A stretch of DNA of 64,000 nt. Source: Poecilobothrus nobilitatus (lineage: Eukaryota; Arthropoda; Insecta; Diptera; Dolichopodidae). The stretch spans positions 53,339,445-53,403,444 of the forward strand of contig OX352772.1 in the NCBI GenBank assembly GCA_947095535.1, given 5' to 3'. Positions 23,346 to 35,640 of this stretch are shown here, one piece after another. The stretch's first letter is position 1, and every line of letters starts with the position of its first letter. Position numbers and translations under genes: made by a program. The notes beneath the pieces were generated by a model, which made no database searches, was not told the DNA's origin, and saw only the letters and a program-made list of their open reading frames with translations.

Positions 23346-23709
23346 AATTTAAAATAAAATATAAGATTTTTTCTCTTCAATTAAATCAAAACATAACTTT
23401 TAATTTTTAAAGCATTTGTTTTAAAATTTATTAATAAAACCAAAAAAATGGATTCAAAACTGGCTAAATATAAGACTTTTGACAATTTAAAAAATTTCAT
23501 ATGGTGATAATAAAAAAATGGCGCTATTTTTGACATTGGGTGGAAGTACTTTGACTTTTCTAAAATTAAAATTTACAAGTTTTATATAAACATTTTTGCA
23601 AATGTTATTTTGTACATCTTTATTAGCTTCTCATGTTTCTCCATTTTAAAAATAAGTTAAATCTGATAAAATAAATAATAAAATTTCTAATATAGTGCAA
23701 TCAAGACTA

Positions 23710-24341
23710 GGGCCTCTCCGAACCATCACACTAAACATCGCTAAATACTATTTTATCGCACTATTTTTTTGTCCGAAAACTCTGAATAGTATTAAGTGTT
23801 GTCCGGAATTCGTTGCACTTAACACTTGATTATCTGTCAAAAATTAGTGTTTTGAAAACCACACTAGAGACTGTAAGCGCGATCTTACACTAAAAATATT
23901 CTTTCGTTTTCGTTAAAAGTGGATAAGTAAAAACTAATAATAAAAACCATTTATTAGACACAATATTTTTAAAAACCTTAACTATATTTACACTTACATT
24001 TTAATCTTTCTGAAGTCATATTTCTTTTCTTTTTTCACAATTTTAAAATTTGAAAATAAAAATAAAAACTTACTTTTTTGACTCAATACTGCCAATAGTG
24101 ATCATAAATAATTCTCACATACTCAATATTGCCATAGTGATCATAAATAATTCTAAATAAATTTGACATAAAAATGCTATAAAAATATGCATTAAGGTAT
24201 GGCTGATTCTACTCCTTAAAATTTTTAACTGTCATAAATTTGTAATCCGGACCGAAATTTAGTGCGATAATCAAGTATTTTTGGAAAGTGTAAGTCCTAA
24301 GTGCTAGTGTCAAGTGCTAGTGCGATGGTTCGGAAAGGCCT
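23710..24341. mobile_element. hAT-like MITE with 8-bp target duplication
   Basis: A 632-bp element with inverted ends: left GGGCCTCTCCGAACCATCAC, right (reverse complement) AGGCCTTTCCGAACCATCGC. It is flanked by a perfect 8-bp duplication CAAGACTA (23702-23709 and 24342-24349). An 8-bp duplication is the hAT hallmark. No transposase remains inside. Confidence 0.8.
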
Positions 24342-24622
24342 CAAGACTACGAGTACATCAGAGTACATTAATAAACATTTTAACAAACATCAAACAAGAA
24401 AAAATGAATAAAATAAATTAATCTTAAAGAATACCTTAAGAATACAATAGCAATCAGGGAGACCAGTATGACTACAATAAAGAAGAATTAAAAAAATTTT
24501 TTTTCTTAGTCCTAAAAATTAAAAAAAATAAAATTGTAAGTACGAAAAGTATATATGTAAATTAAAATAAAATAGAAATAATAAAATATAACAAAATTAA
24601 AATTAATTAATCATATGATATA

Positions 24623-24776
24623 ATGGCAAAGCAATGTTGGGAATGTAAAAGAAACTTCTATGATAAAACTAAAGGCTTACAATGTAGCGGTGAATGTACG
24701 TATTTCATTAAGTGTGCATCTGTGGCGGAAGAAGTGTTTAGAGCTGTCGAAGCCGGGTCGGAGCTTGTTTTTAGGT
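24623..24776 (+). pseudogene. LINE ORF1 PHD-like zinc-finger fragment
   Basis: Reads MAKQCWECKRNFYDKTKGLQ then C-x3-C and an I-K-C-A-S-V block, a Cys-rich module like the one that opens the LINE at 35394 (MAWCQTCKLKIKG, CEGVC, FFH, KC). It looks like the 5' fragment of a related element's ORF1. It ends with an apparent frame end soon after and no further ORF is attached. Confidence 0.5.
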
Positions 24777-24849
24777 ATTTTTTAAAATTCTGTATTTTTA
24801 AAATCTAGTTCTTATTTTAATTATATTTCATTTTTTAATTTATTTGCAA

Positions 24850-25130
24850 GCAATCAACTCTAAAATTTTTCCTAATTGTTATTTTTACTTACATATTTTA
24901 ACATGAAATAGTTTAAAATAGTGTGGGCTACTGCACCAAACCCCCACTTTGAAATTATTGAAAACCTGATTTTGTAATCAACTCTAAAATCTTTCCTATT
25001 AATTTTTTCATACATACATATTTCAACATAAAAAAAGTTAAATAGAGCGCGCTGCAGCCCCTAAGCCCTCGCTAAAAAAATTATTGAAACCCTGATTTTG
25101 TAATCAACTTTAAAATCCTTCTTAATTATT
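24850..25130. repeat. Tandem repeat, about 128-bp unit, 2.2 copies
   Basis: AATCAACTCTAAAAT recurs at about 24850, 24977 and 25106 (AATCAACTTTAAAAT), each followed by TCCTAATT-like sequence and, where complete, a GAAATTATTGAAAA-CCTGATTTTGT block. The units are imperfect and non-coding. Confidence 0.7.
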
Positions 25131-27598
25131 TTTTTTTTGCATAAAAACGTTCCGCAAAAATGTGCTGTTCTCGTTAGAACTGTTGAGCAAGATTAAAAAA
25201 ACAGCATGATTTTTAGGAAAATAAGATTTTTTTTATTATTTAATGATTTTAAAGATTTAAAAGAAAATCAAATTTTGTATTGCTCCAATTTCCATTAGAT
25301 CGTTTCTATTATATCTGAGGCTACACGTTTCCTCTTGCCGGGATATCAATTTAAATTAGCTATAAAGACTAAATCTAGATTATAAAGAGCGAATCTAGAT
25401 TTACTCTAGGTTAAGCTGTATGTGAATTAGCGGAAAATATTAAGCTCTTCTCTACACGAAATTTTTAGATTTACTAATTTTTATATTATGCCTTTGAAAT
25501 GGCATTTGTCACATTATATTGGATGCATAAGCTGAATTTATCCTCACTTTAGTAGAATTCTCAGTTGAACAAATGGCATTCATCAAAAAAAAATTAAAAA
25601 AACTTTTTAATTCAAAAACGTAAAACAAAGTATTAAATGAAATTTAAATCATACTGGCTTTCTTCTTTTAACTTTTTTTGTTTAAAACAAATAGGTTATT
25701 TATTTATCGCAGCAAAGTTTAAATATTAAATGATTACTATGAAAGTAACTAACAAAACAATTTAATTATAAACTGAATATTTTTTGACAGAAAACCCAAA
25801 ACATACTATTCAAAAAAATTCTTTTAGATATATTTTTTTGCTAATGACTAACGATTATTGATTAATGAATATAATGATATAATATTGGCGTTTGAATTTT
25901 ACATAGGTATGAAACAACGAAAATGAAATGAACAAAAATGAAAATTATTTATCGTAAATAAAAGTTTTGAATTTTAACCACTACCTTTGTTATAATGTTA
26001 TGTATAGTTTCTATATATATTTAAACTTTATTGTTTCTTTATTGATTTAAGTTGATTTAAGTTGCGGTGGTTATGTGAATTATTTCATTTTTTTTAAATT
26101 TATATACTTTTGCTATAGCCAGAGACCAAGCCTATAACCAGAGATTACCTACGTTAGAAAAAATTAACCCAACTGGCGAATTAATATAAATAAAATCTTT
26201 TTAATTTTCATTTCTATGGAAGAATAAATAAAATTGTTAAAACTCATAAAAAATAATATTTTTGTTTTTTATCTCAGATTTAAAAAAATTTTTCTTTACA
26301 AAACCATATGCAAAATAGGTCAATTTGAATTGCAGTAGTACAGTAGTACGCATAATAAAATAGTAGTACAATACTACTATAGTAGTACATGCGACAGCGC
26401 AGGTAATGTCCTCTTAAATGTAGTCACTAACACAAACAAAAACTCAAATAAAAATTTTTATGAGGGCAAAAAAAAATTTTATGTGTACATCCGTTTCATT
26501 CTCGTTTGGAAAATTAAAAAAAGTTTTTGAAACGATCGCATAAACGATAAATACAAAGAAAATTTTTTATTTGTTTTTATGCGTGTTTTTTTTTTTATAT
26601 TTATTATTATCTACCTACCTCTCGCAACAAATTTTGTTTTAAAATGAAATATTTATAAACACATATAAATGTAACGACACAGTGTGGAAATACTGGAAAT
26701 AAAAAAAGGAAAGTAGTCACGAAACGAAAGAGGACACTACTGACTACTCGTATGGAATGGACCAAGTCTCAAATGCTGTTGAAACCGATCTGGTATTATC
26801 CGCGGTATTATACGTATGTGAACATACGGTCCTAAGTTTTAACGTTTTATATTCTTTTTAAAAGTAAGAAATATTTTACTTTCAAAAATTTTAAAATAAG
26901 GAAAAATACATACGTCATTATGACGTCACGTTTTATTATTATTATTGAAATTTTCCACTCTATATGAAAACTGCATTCAGTATTGTTTGTTGTATTTTCA
27001 AAAAAAATATACTTACCTACAAGATTTTCTGACTTTTATTAAAAATAATAAAAGATAAAAATGTAAAAAGAAAAAGAAATCTCATTTTCATTAATTTCAT
27101 CTTCGTTTGGAATAAAAGGGCATTTTAAATTGAAAAATTTCATTCGAAATCGACATAAAGGAATCAGTGTTGATATTTATTGATTTGGCATATTGAACAA
27201 AGCATATGAAAAATTAATTAAAAATTTCAATTTGACTTTGACAAATTCACATATTTGTGGTGATAATAATTTGTCAAAATAAAAATATTGAACTATTGGC
27301 CTTATAAATGGTTTGCGTTACTTTGTAATTAAAAGAATATATTGTGTTTTTATTTTTGTATATTTGATTAATAAAGTTAGTTTCATTAGAGTTATTTAAT
27401 TATAAAAAATTACGCAATTCTTAACATTTTTAAATCTCAAATTTTTATATTAATATAAAATTGGGTTATGAATTTGAAATTATGAATTACAATATGTACT
27501 GAATCTGAATCATAACATTTTAATCGCATAGAGCTTTTGATTGATATTACTAAAAATATTGTCGTGGTGAATAAAATATATCAGCAATATATTTTAAT
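25131..27598. other. Intergenic DNA and presumed CERT promoter
   Basis: No coding sequence recognised. There is a short cluster of GTAGTAC repeats at 26334-26392, and a pair of partly inverted ATGGCATTTGT/ACAAATGGCAT motifs near 25500 and 25570. A possible 3' splice site (TTTTAATCGCATAG) at about 27519-27532 lies 67 bases before the CERT start, so a 5' UTR intron is possible. Confidence 0.4.
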
Positions 27599-29311
27599 AT
27601 GTCAAGTGCAGAAGATTCTGATTCTGATAATACTCCTGAACTTCGCGGATATTTATCAAAATGGACAAATTATATTCATGGTTGGCAACCAAGATATGTA
27701 GTATTAAAGGATGGTACTTTATCATATTATAAAAGCGAAAGTGATAGCGATTATGGATGCCGTGGTGCTATTGGACTTCATAAAGCTACAATCAAAAGTC
27801 ATGAATTTGATGAAAATAGATTTGATATAGCAGTAAATAATTGTGTTTGGTATTTAAGAGCTGAAACACCTGAAGATAAAGTTCATTGGATTGAAGTTTT
27901 ACAATCATATAAAACCGAAAATAGTACCCCAGAAAATATTTCCTTAATGCGTCATGGTAGTACGCTCTCTATTGAATCAAGTAATATATCAATTGCAAGT
28001 AGTAATAGTTTGAAGCGAACACAAAAGAATTTAAAAGAGAAGTTAAATGAAATGGAAACATTTAAGGATATTTTATATGGACAAATAGAAAATTTACAAA
28101 AATATTTTGATGCCTGTGCTATAATTGATGAAAATGAAGCTAAAAGAATCCCTGGTAATGGTATTAAACCAATAGATTTCAAAGGTGAGTCAATAACATT
28201 TAAGGCAACAACATCTGGAGTTATAACTACATTACAACATTGTCTTGAAATAATATCACAAAGAGATGAAATATGGAAAAGAAAATTAAACAGAGAAATT
28301 GAAAAAAGGAAAAGAATTGAGGAATTATACAAAAAATATAAAGATGAATTGGATAAAATGAAAAATAATTCGTTCCCTGGTCCAGATTTAGAAGAAGGAC
28401 CACATTCGACAATTTTAGAAGATGAATTTTTTGATGCACTTGAAACAGCTTTAGATAAAATTGAAGAAGATCGACAACTTCGAGTAAAATTAAAATTTCA
28501 AACACAACAATCACATACAAGTACAACAAGTTCTATACATGGAGATAATAATGAACGTTTAGAAGAATTAGTTACAGACACAAATCCTAATGATCATGCA
28601 TTATGGCCAGAAGTAAACAGAATTTGTGATGAACAACTTCATTATGCTAGAGAAGGTGTTGGTGAAAGTTCTAATGGTTGGCAATTGTTTGCTGATGAAG
28701 GAGAAATGAAAATGTATAAACGTGAAGAAGAATTAAATGGAATGGTAATTGACCCATTGAAAGCGTGCCATATGGTTAAAGGTGTTACAGCAAAAGAAAT
28801 GTGTCATTTTTTCTTTTTACCAGAATATCGTCATGATTGGGAAACAACATTAGAAGAATGTACTGTTATTGAAAAAATATCACCGGAAACATTGGTTTTC
28901 TTACAAACACATAAACGTGTATGGCCAGCTAGCCAACGTGATGCATTATTTTGGTCACATATGAGAAAAATCAATGATAATAAAGACGGAGGAGCATATG
29001 ATACATGGATTGTATGTAATAATTCAACAGAACATCCAGATTATCCGCCCAATACTGGTAAATGTATTAGAATATTTTTAACAGTTATTTTAGTTTGTCA
29101 TACATATGTAAATAAAAATAAAAATCATAATGGACCAATAACACGAGATGATCTATTATGTAAAATAACATATTGTTCAGTTGTAAATCCTGGTGGTTGG
29201 GCACCAGCATCAGTTTTAAGGGCCGTCTATAAACGTGAATATCCAAAGTTCCTAAAACGGTATACACAATATGTGATAGATCAATGTAAGGATAATCCAA
29301 TTATGTTTTGA
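27599..29311 (+). CDS. cert: Ceramide transfer protein (CERT), single exon
   Basis: CERT moves ceramide from the ER to the Golgi without vesicles. The 570-aa frame has all family modules. A PH domain spans about residues 14-107 (ELRGYLSKW, GWQPRYVVLKDGTLSYY) and binds Golgi phosphoinositide. A serine-rich regulatory stretch follows at about 115-135 (MRHGSTLSIESS). Next come a coiled middle region (KLNEMETFKDILYGQIENLQ), an ER-targeting FFAT motif EDEFFDALE at 274-282, and a START domain from about 345 to the C-terminus (KRVWPASQRD, NPGGWAPASVLRAV, ending NPIMF). Residues matching human ceramide contacts Glu446, Gln467, Asn504 and Tyr553 are kept (Glu415, Gln436, Asn474, Tyr525), while the Tyr482 position is Phe451. 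The start ATG fits the usual acidic N-terminus. A polyadenylation signal AATAAA lies near 29374. The coding region has no intron, unlike its neighbours, so a retrogene origin is possible. Confidence 0.95.
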   Translation: MSSAEDSDSDNTPELRGYLSKWTNYIHGWQPRYVVLKDGTLSYYKSESDSDYGCRGAIGLHKATIKSHEFDENRFDIAVNNCVWYLRAETPEDKVHWIEVLQSYKTENSTPENISLMRHGSTLSIESSNISIASSNSLKRTQKNLKEKLNEMETFKDILYGQIENLQKYFDACAIIDENEAKRIPGNGIKPIDFKGESITFKATTSGVITTLQHCLEIISQRDEIWKRKLNREIEKRKRIEELYKKYKDELDKMKNNSFPGPDLEEGPHSTILEDEFFDALETALDKIEEDRQLRVKLKFQTQQSHTSTTSSIHGDNNERLEELVTDTNPNDHALWPEVNRICDEQLHYAREGVGESSNGWQLFADEGEMKMYKREEELNGMVIDPLKACHMVKGVTAKEMCHFFFLPEYRHDWETTLEECTVIEKISPETLVFLQTHKRVWPASQRDALFWSHMRKINDNKDGGAYDTWIVCNNSTEHPDYPPNTGKCIRIFLTVILVCHTYVNKNKNHNGPITRDDLLCKITYCSVVNPGGWAPASVLRAVYKREYPKFLKRYTQYVIDQCKDNPIMF

Positions 29312-30446
29312 TATTTTATAATTCCTTTAGGAATTCGTATTTAAAAATAATTTAAAAAAAAAAGAACATAAAAAATAAAAACTATTGCTTTATATAGTGA
29401 GATAAAAATTTATTACATTTTTTTTATTCTATTATTGTATTATTGTATTATTATTATCATTAGTATTTTTATTATTATTGTCGTTTAACATTTGGGTTAT
29501 TTCTTATTTGTTTCTGTTTTTTATTTTATTTTATTTTTATTTAAAATCCTAAAATACCAAAATAAATATTTCTTTATATTAAATAAAATATTCATAACAA
29601 AAAATAAAATAAAATACTTTCCATACAGTGAAATTAGATTAAGTCATTAAAGTTTAAAATATATATTGTAGCTGCAATTAATTTAATTTTTAAATATTAA
29701 TATACATAATATTATATATATGTTTTATTATTATAAAATATTTCGTTTTTTTTTTTTAATTTTTATAATAAGCATTTGTATTGTCTATGTATTTTACATA
29801 TTATGCATAAATTTTAAAACAAACATTAATAAAAATTATCATAAATCAATTTTGATGTTTTTTATTTCAATTTATTGAAAAATTAATTTAAAACTCCTTT
29901 CTAAAGTCTGAAAAAATATACAACATGCAAATTACTATGGGTTTTCTTATTTTTGAATGTTTCTCAGTAACGGTTTTATAGATGTTACAATTAAAAAAAA
30001 TTAATTTTCATGAATTTGTTTTTTTTTTTTTAATTTAAATAAATCCCATAAGGAAATTTAAAAAAAAGTATTAGTGAAACAAGGAAATTGGTCTATTAAT
30101 CAAAAAAATATTTCGCCACTCCAGGGATAATTTTGTTTTTGGTGGTAGAAATTTATTAAATTATAATGTAAATTTTTATGTAGAAATAAAATAATTAAGA
30201 GACTAGAAAACACTATAAAAAATTAGCAAAATAAAACTTGTAAAATGAAGATATTTTAATTTTGAAAATTATTTATTGAACATTTTTTAAATATCGTCAT
30301 CATAACATAAAATTAGATTAAGTCAATAAAATTTATTTTTGATAATTATTTTAAGAATTTCATTATCGAAAATATAATGAAGAAAATAAAAATGATTTAG
30401 AGAAATAAGAGATTTATGTATTAGTTTTATATAAATGGTGACTATT
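29312..30446. other. CERT 3' flank and AT-rich intergenic DNA
   Basis: Includes the CERT 3' UTR with AATAAA near 29374. The rest is low-complexity TAT/TTA-rich sequence with no gene seen. Confidence 0.5.
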
Positions 30447-32072
30447 TATACCCGTACGATAGGATCGGGTATAATAAAATTACTCCTCCGTTTGTAACAC
30501 CTCGAAATAAGCGAGCTAGATGTACCTGCAAAGGTATGGATCGGATCAGAATCAAATTCTGAGTCGATTAAGCCATGTCCGTCCGTCCGTCCGTCAGAAC
30601 GCTACCTCAAAAGCTAAGAAAGCTAGAATCTTGAAATTTACACAAAATATTCTGAGAGCAATTTGTAGGTTCCCTATTTTTTTTGGTTGAGTTCCGACCA
30701 AAACTTCGGGTAGCTCCCGAACAACTAACTTTTAGATCTCCACAATTTTTTTGAAATAGAGCCATGAAATTTTAACTGCTGATAGATATCATAAAAATAT
30801 TAATTTTATGTTAAGATTAATTTTTATGTAGCCCCACCCGTTAAGGAGCTACAGCCCCCAAAGCCCCCAAAAATCTCTATATTTAAATTGTTATAACACA
30901 AGTTCTATAAAGTATATCTTTAATCTGAAAATTCCAAACGATAGGTGCTATTATGAGCTTTACAAACATGTATATAATAAATATATGCTTGCGCTATACG
31001 GTGTCTTAATTTACCGCTATGCGAAACTGAATTATTGCAAAATCCTTTAACCCTTCTATCTTCTAAACGGTTTAAATTGGAAACTTGAAATTTTGACAGA
31101 AGTTAGATCTTTGAAAATAAGTATGAGTCATGAGATCACCTCCCGTTTAGGAGCTGTAAGGGGTCAAAAACTGAAAATTTCTTATTTTTAAACACCTGTA
31201 ACTTGAACACCTGTTAAAATTTTTTTGAAGTAATACACAAAAATTGAAACTTCAACTTTAAAGCTTAAGAATATAATTTATTTCTGTTAACAACTTTTTT
31301 TAATAATATAGGGTTACTTTATAATTGACGAAAGTGTTACTTGATTTTTTCAAATTTTCTAACAAATTTCTTTAACGAATTTTTTGCATTTTGTTTTACT
31401 CGATAATTTGAAATTGTTGAGGATACAATGCGTAGTACAAAAAAATGTAAATAAATAAACAACATAACGGTAGCTTGAAGAATTTTTATTTATATGATAT
31501 TGATATACATACTTATATAATATCATGTTTATTTACATATCGTATATGTCACTGATGAATGAATGATAAGAGTACAGATGTATATTATATAGCGCCGTAT
31601 TTACATACATACATATATGTATTTTATTGTACATATAAGAAATTATTCTATGAATGGAAATATTTTTAAAGAGATATTGCAATGTATGGCGATATACTTA
31701 TAACAATATAAATATACTATGTACGCATTAATATAATATAATATTTAAAATTATATTTACTATTTTGTACTTAGTAAATTTAATATACATTTACCGCTTA
31801 GTATTAAATGGTACTATAGAATATTTGAAAAAGTTTTGGATTGATAATCGTTATGTGGAAGGTTAAAATCTGCTTTTGAAGAATGTATAAACATATAGTT
31901 TGAATATATGTACAAGTCATAATTCTAGAAATTATAAAATTCACCCAAATTATTTTAAAATACTAAAATATTAAAAAAATAATATTGTAAGCAGAGTGAC
32001 AGGCTGTGAACATACTAATTGTTCGTACGGGTATCTAAGAGTTGACAAAGGCAACTGTATTCTTCCTCGTTT
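30447..32072 (+). repeat. Family A repeat, copy 1 (forward)
   Basis: About 1.6 kb. It starts TATACCCGTACGATAGGATC, which contains a small hairpin (ACCCG...CGGGT), and ends with TCGTACGGGTATC followed by a block ending CTTCCTCGTTTTT. The interior has a short CCGT tandem (GTCCGTCCGTCCGTCCGTC near 30580) and long AT-rich sequence. Nearly the whole length recurs in reverse at 60771-62234. No open frame. A SINE is inserted right at its 3' end. Confidence 0.8.
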
Positions 32073-32256
32073 TTATTGCATTTCTCTGCCACATAAACGT
32101 GGACAGGAAATTACACAGCCTTTCCGGTTCAGGCGTGGCTGTAAATGTCGCAAGGGGGAATAACTCTTACGACGTGTGTGAGACTTGAACCCACATTCCC
32201 TCGTTGTTTACAACGTATTTTATACGCACTTACCCACTAGGCCACCGAGACCTCCC
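32070..32256 (-). mobile_element. tRNA-derived SINE, copy 4
   Basis: Reverse-oriented near full-length copy. The plus strand shows the T-rich tail complement at 32070, the CCTTTCCGGTTCAGGCGTGG block, a B-box complement (GACTTGAACCCACATT, mutated) and the A-box complement ending GGCCACCGAGACC. It abuts the 3' end of family A copy 1. Confidence 0.8.
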
Positions 32257-32832
32257 CATCATTATTTTTTATTAATTTTCTTTTGTAATTTCTCGCTTCA
32301 TACAAAAAAAAATTTTAACATTCAGTTACAAGTTGAAAATTTCATATAAAAATCAATGAGTGTCGTGAAGGCATTCCCTTGGTGTTTAACATTGCGATAA
32401 TAATAATAGCTTAATGTGTTATGGTATTAAAATATGTTGAAATTGTTACCTATTTTTTGTGATACATTTTACTGTTTTACAAATGATAGTTTATGTTATG
32501 GCAGGAAAATATGTATAATGTTTATATGGATAATGTTTATATGTATAAACATTATACATACATATTATGCATAATATTTATTATGATGTAAGTAACGTAT
32601 AAATTAAAATTATTTTGTGTGATGTTTTTGGAGCAATATTTTATGTTAGAAAATAAGATTGATTTGATGAATTTTAATGAATTTTTCAATGGATTTTTGT
32701 CCAAATTCCAAGGGAAGCACTCATTCCGTTCAATATATGAAGCCCGCGTCCCTGCTACATACATGTAATATGTACCAATAAAGTACATACATTGTACATA
32801 TATATATGTAGATTGCAACCATTTATTTTTTT

Positions 32833-33775
32833 ACCGACCGCATACATTAATGTATAAGGTAGGTATTGTTTTCATACTAAAAATTTGTACCCGAGATTTT
32901 CGCAAAAATGCACTACTCCGGTGTGGAGAAGGCTGTAAAAAAATTTTCAGCATGATGTCCGTCTGTGTGTGTGTGTGTGTGTGTGGGTGCGTGTGTGGGT
33001 ATGTCTGTGGGCACGTGTACAGCTTAAACGACTGAGCGGAATTTTTTGAAATTTCAAATTTAAGGTTTTGACGTAAATATCTCGGATTGATAAGCTTTTG
33101 GAGCAAATCGGACAACCGCAGTGGTAGTTTACTAGTGTACTTTTTAAGTTTTTTACGAATATTTCGTAACAGAAAAATTTTGTGAGAAAAATTATTAAGA
33201 AAAAGTTGTTACACAAGTAAAGAGGAACAACTTTGCCATAGAACATTTTTTGATCCGACTAACTTTAACTTTTATTTAATTTTTTTTCTAAGTCCAAATT
33301 TCATACGTAACACTCCATATGAATTTATATGAACAATTTTTTTTTGTTTTTTATATCTCTAAAAATTTTTATACATACATATGTATGTACTTATATCTAT
33401 GCCAATGTATATTATTCATTTGTTGATAAAAAATTAAAACGGTAAAATTTTTGTTAGCAGATTCAATATTAATCTTATGTTTGTTTTGTATTTGTTTACA
33501 GTTTTTATTATTTTTTACTTTTAATATTATTTTTTGAATGAAAAAAAAATCATGTATCTACATTACAATAATAATAATAATAAATGGATGTATGAGTGAA
33601 TGTACATATATTTTTACGATTTCATTGCATATAATTATTTTTATTGAATAAAACAAAATGTTATTAAATTATTAGAAGTTATTTTGCTTTGATATAAATT
33701 ATTATGTAAAAAATCTATAAATTTTGGCATTGTACTTTTTGTGTAGTGGCGGTCGGTCCTGTGGTGGAGACAGCT
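32833..33775 (+). repeat. Element X, copy 2 (forward)
   Basis: About 0.94 kb bounded by inverted ACCGACCGC (32835) and GCGGTCGGT (33750), with a further shared right end CAGCTGATTTTT. It contains a GT microsatellite (about 32960-33001). It matches 51905-52770 in reverse orientation and part of 3590-4370. No protein-coding capacity is apparent; the reading frames over the GT tract are low-complexity artefacts. Confidence 0.75.
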
Positions 33776-35390
33776 GATTTTTTAATATTGCTTTCCATTT
33801 TTCGTTAAAAAATTTAATTAATTTTTTTAATCCTATCAAAAAATAGATTATCAATAGTACATACACACTTACATACATTTTTATATAATTGCACACTTTA
33901 AGATTTTTTAAGTGAATAGTTTTGGGTAAATAGGAATAAAAATGTTGGTGATTTTTTAACTTGATATTATAAAATATTGCAAAAATTATTTTGATAATAA
34001 ATCGTTTGATAAAGATAAAATGGGTAGATGCAATACAGCCAAATGAAATAAAGCGCAGAAAATTTTGAAATTTATTGAAATAAAACCACAGAAATATTGC
34101 AATTTGGCTTTATTTCATTTGGCTTTATTACCCGATAAAATCAGAAAATGATCAAGTCTTAAACTTAAGCTTTAAACAAAAATTGAATTTATGTTATTTT
34201 CTTGACAACATTTAATTTAACAATCTACATCGTTAATTAGTTATCTTCGACAACTACAACCGGCTTTAAATCTGAAATATTATGTTAGTTTTTGTTTTTG
34301 AATATAAAATTACTTAAATTTTAAAATAACATTAAATCCATGTTAAATTTATTGCACTGGATCTAAAGATATTTGAAAACCATATTTTATTCAAACTTTA
34401 AAAATTGTACAATAGTGTCCTGTCTTACTTTAAAAATATGAACATTATGACATTTTACATATTAATATCCTAAAAGTTGTTTAACAAGTTTTTTTTTTAT
34501 TATACATATGAATAAGCATGTTATACCTAAATCTACTATTCAATTTTAAATTGCGACGCGGTTATATATGTAGTTATTCTAACGGTTTTTTCTAATAAAT
34601 TACATCTCAAAATACTTTTTATTTAGAAATTCATTCGATAGCTTAGAAAATGCACTGTTTATTTTTGATTGTTTTTATATATTATATCTATTTAAATATT
34701 ATGTATGCATATTGCATACATATTTCACATATATCATTTAAAAAAAATATTTATTAAATTTAAATTTTACTTATAAGATCTTATTAATTAAAATTACAAA
34801 AGTTAAAATTTTTTTTTTTAAATTTAACAATTTCAAATTTTTAAAATTGATTTGTCCACTGAGAATATAATTTTCGCCACAAGATGTCAGCCATTAATAT
34901 GTTATGTTCGTAAGCTGTAAGATGTCAGACATAGCAAAAAAAAAACGAACATAACCTGACCTAAAAAATAAAAATCAATATATTTTACCTGATTTTACAA
35001 GCTTTAAAGAATTAGTTTATTTAAAACTCACTGCTATAAATTTTGGCGCTTTAATATTTTTGTTACCGTTGTTGTAATAAAAATTACAATAATATTTAAA
35101 TTATTTTTTTTTTTACTAAATTTAAAACATTTTACACTTTTACTTTAAACAATTTATTAAATTTATTAAACTACAGTACAATATTTATTTATTATATATC
35201 AGTATTTATTAAACTACAGTACAATTCGGACTTGTTTTAATTTTTTTTTTTTTTTATCGTTTATAATTATATTAATTAATACTCGATAACGAAAAATTAG
35301 GTGTCAGCGATATAAATAATAAAAAAATAAAAGAGAAAAAAAAGAAAGAAAAAAAAAAATTTTTTTTATTTTTTTATTTTTTTTTTTAAG
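33776..35390. other. AT-rich intergenic DNA with a small hairpin
   Basis: No gene seen. GCCAAATGAAATAAAGC at 34036-34052 is repeated in reverse near 34110-34127, making a 17-bp-arm foldback of about 90 bp. Another short inverted pair (TTATGTTCG / CGAACATAA) lies at about 34906 and 34954. The last 60 bases before the LINE are A- and T-runs. Confidence 0.5.
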
Positions 35391-35640
35391 CGAAATGGCT
35401 TGGTGCCAAACATGCAAGTTAAAAATAAAAGGTGAAACGGGTATTGAGTGTGAAGGAGTATGCAAAAAGTTTTTCCATGAGGCGCTAAAATGTTCCGGAG
35501 TAGATCAATAAATATACAATAAATATACTTTTTGCGAATAAGAATATAAAATTCATATGTGACGACTGTGTACAGTACATTCAAAATGATGAGTTTGCAC
35601 AAAATTAAATGATAAAAATGAAAAAAATACAAATTTTAAT

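Noticed and set aside
27952..28529. Minus-strand open frames inside CERT
   Set aside because: Antisense shadows of a conserved PH/START gene; hydrophobic composition follows from the A-rich sense codons.
32509..32562. Palindrome around ATGTATAATGTTTATA
   Set aside because: Long, but made of simple AT/TATG sequence that is common throughout the window; not distinguishable from chance.
32831..33246. Small reading frames with His-Thr or Cys-Val repeats
   Set aside because: They translate the GT/CA microsatellite of element X. Both strands are open only because of the repeat.
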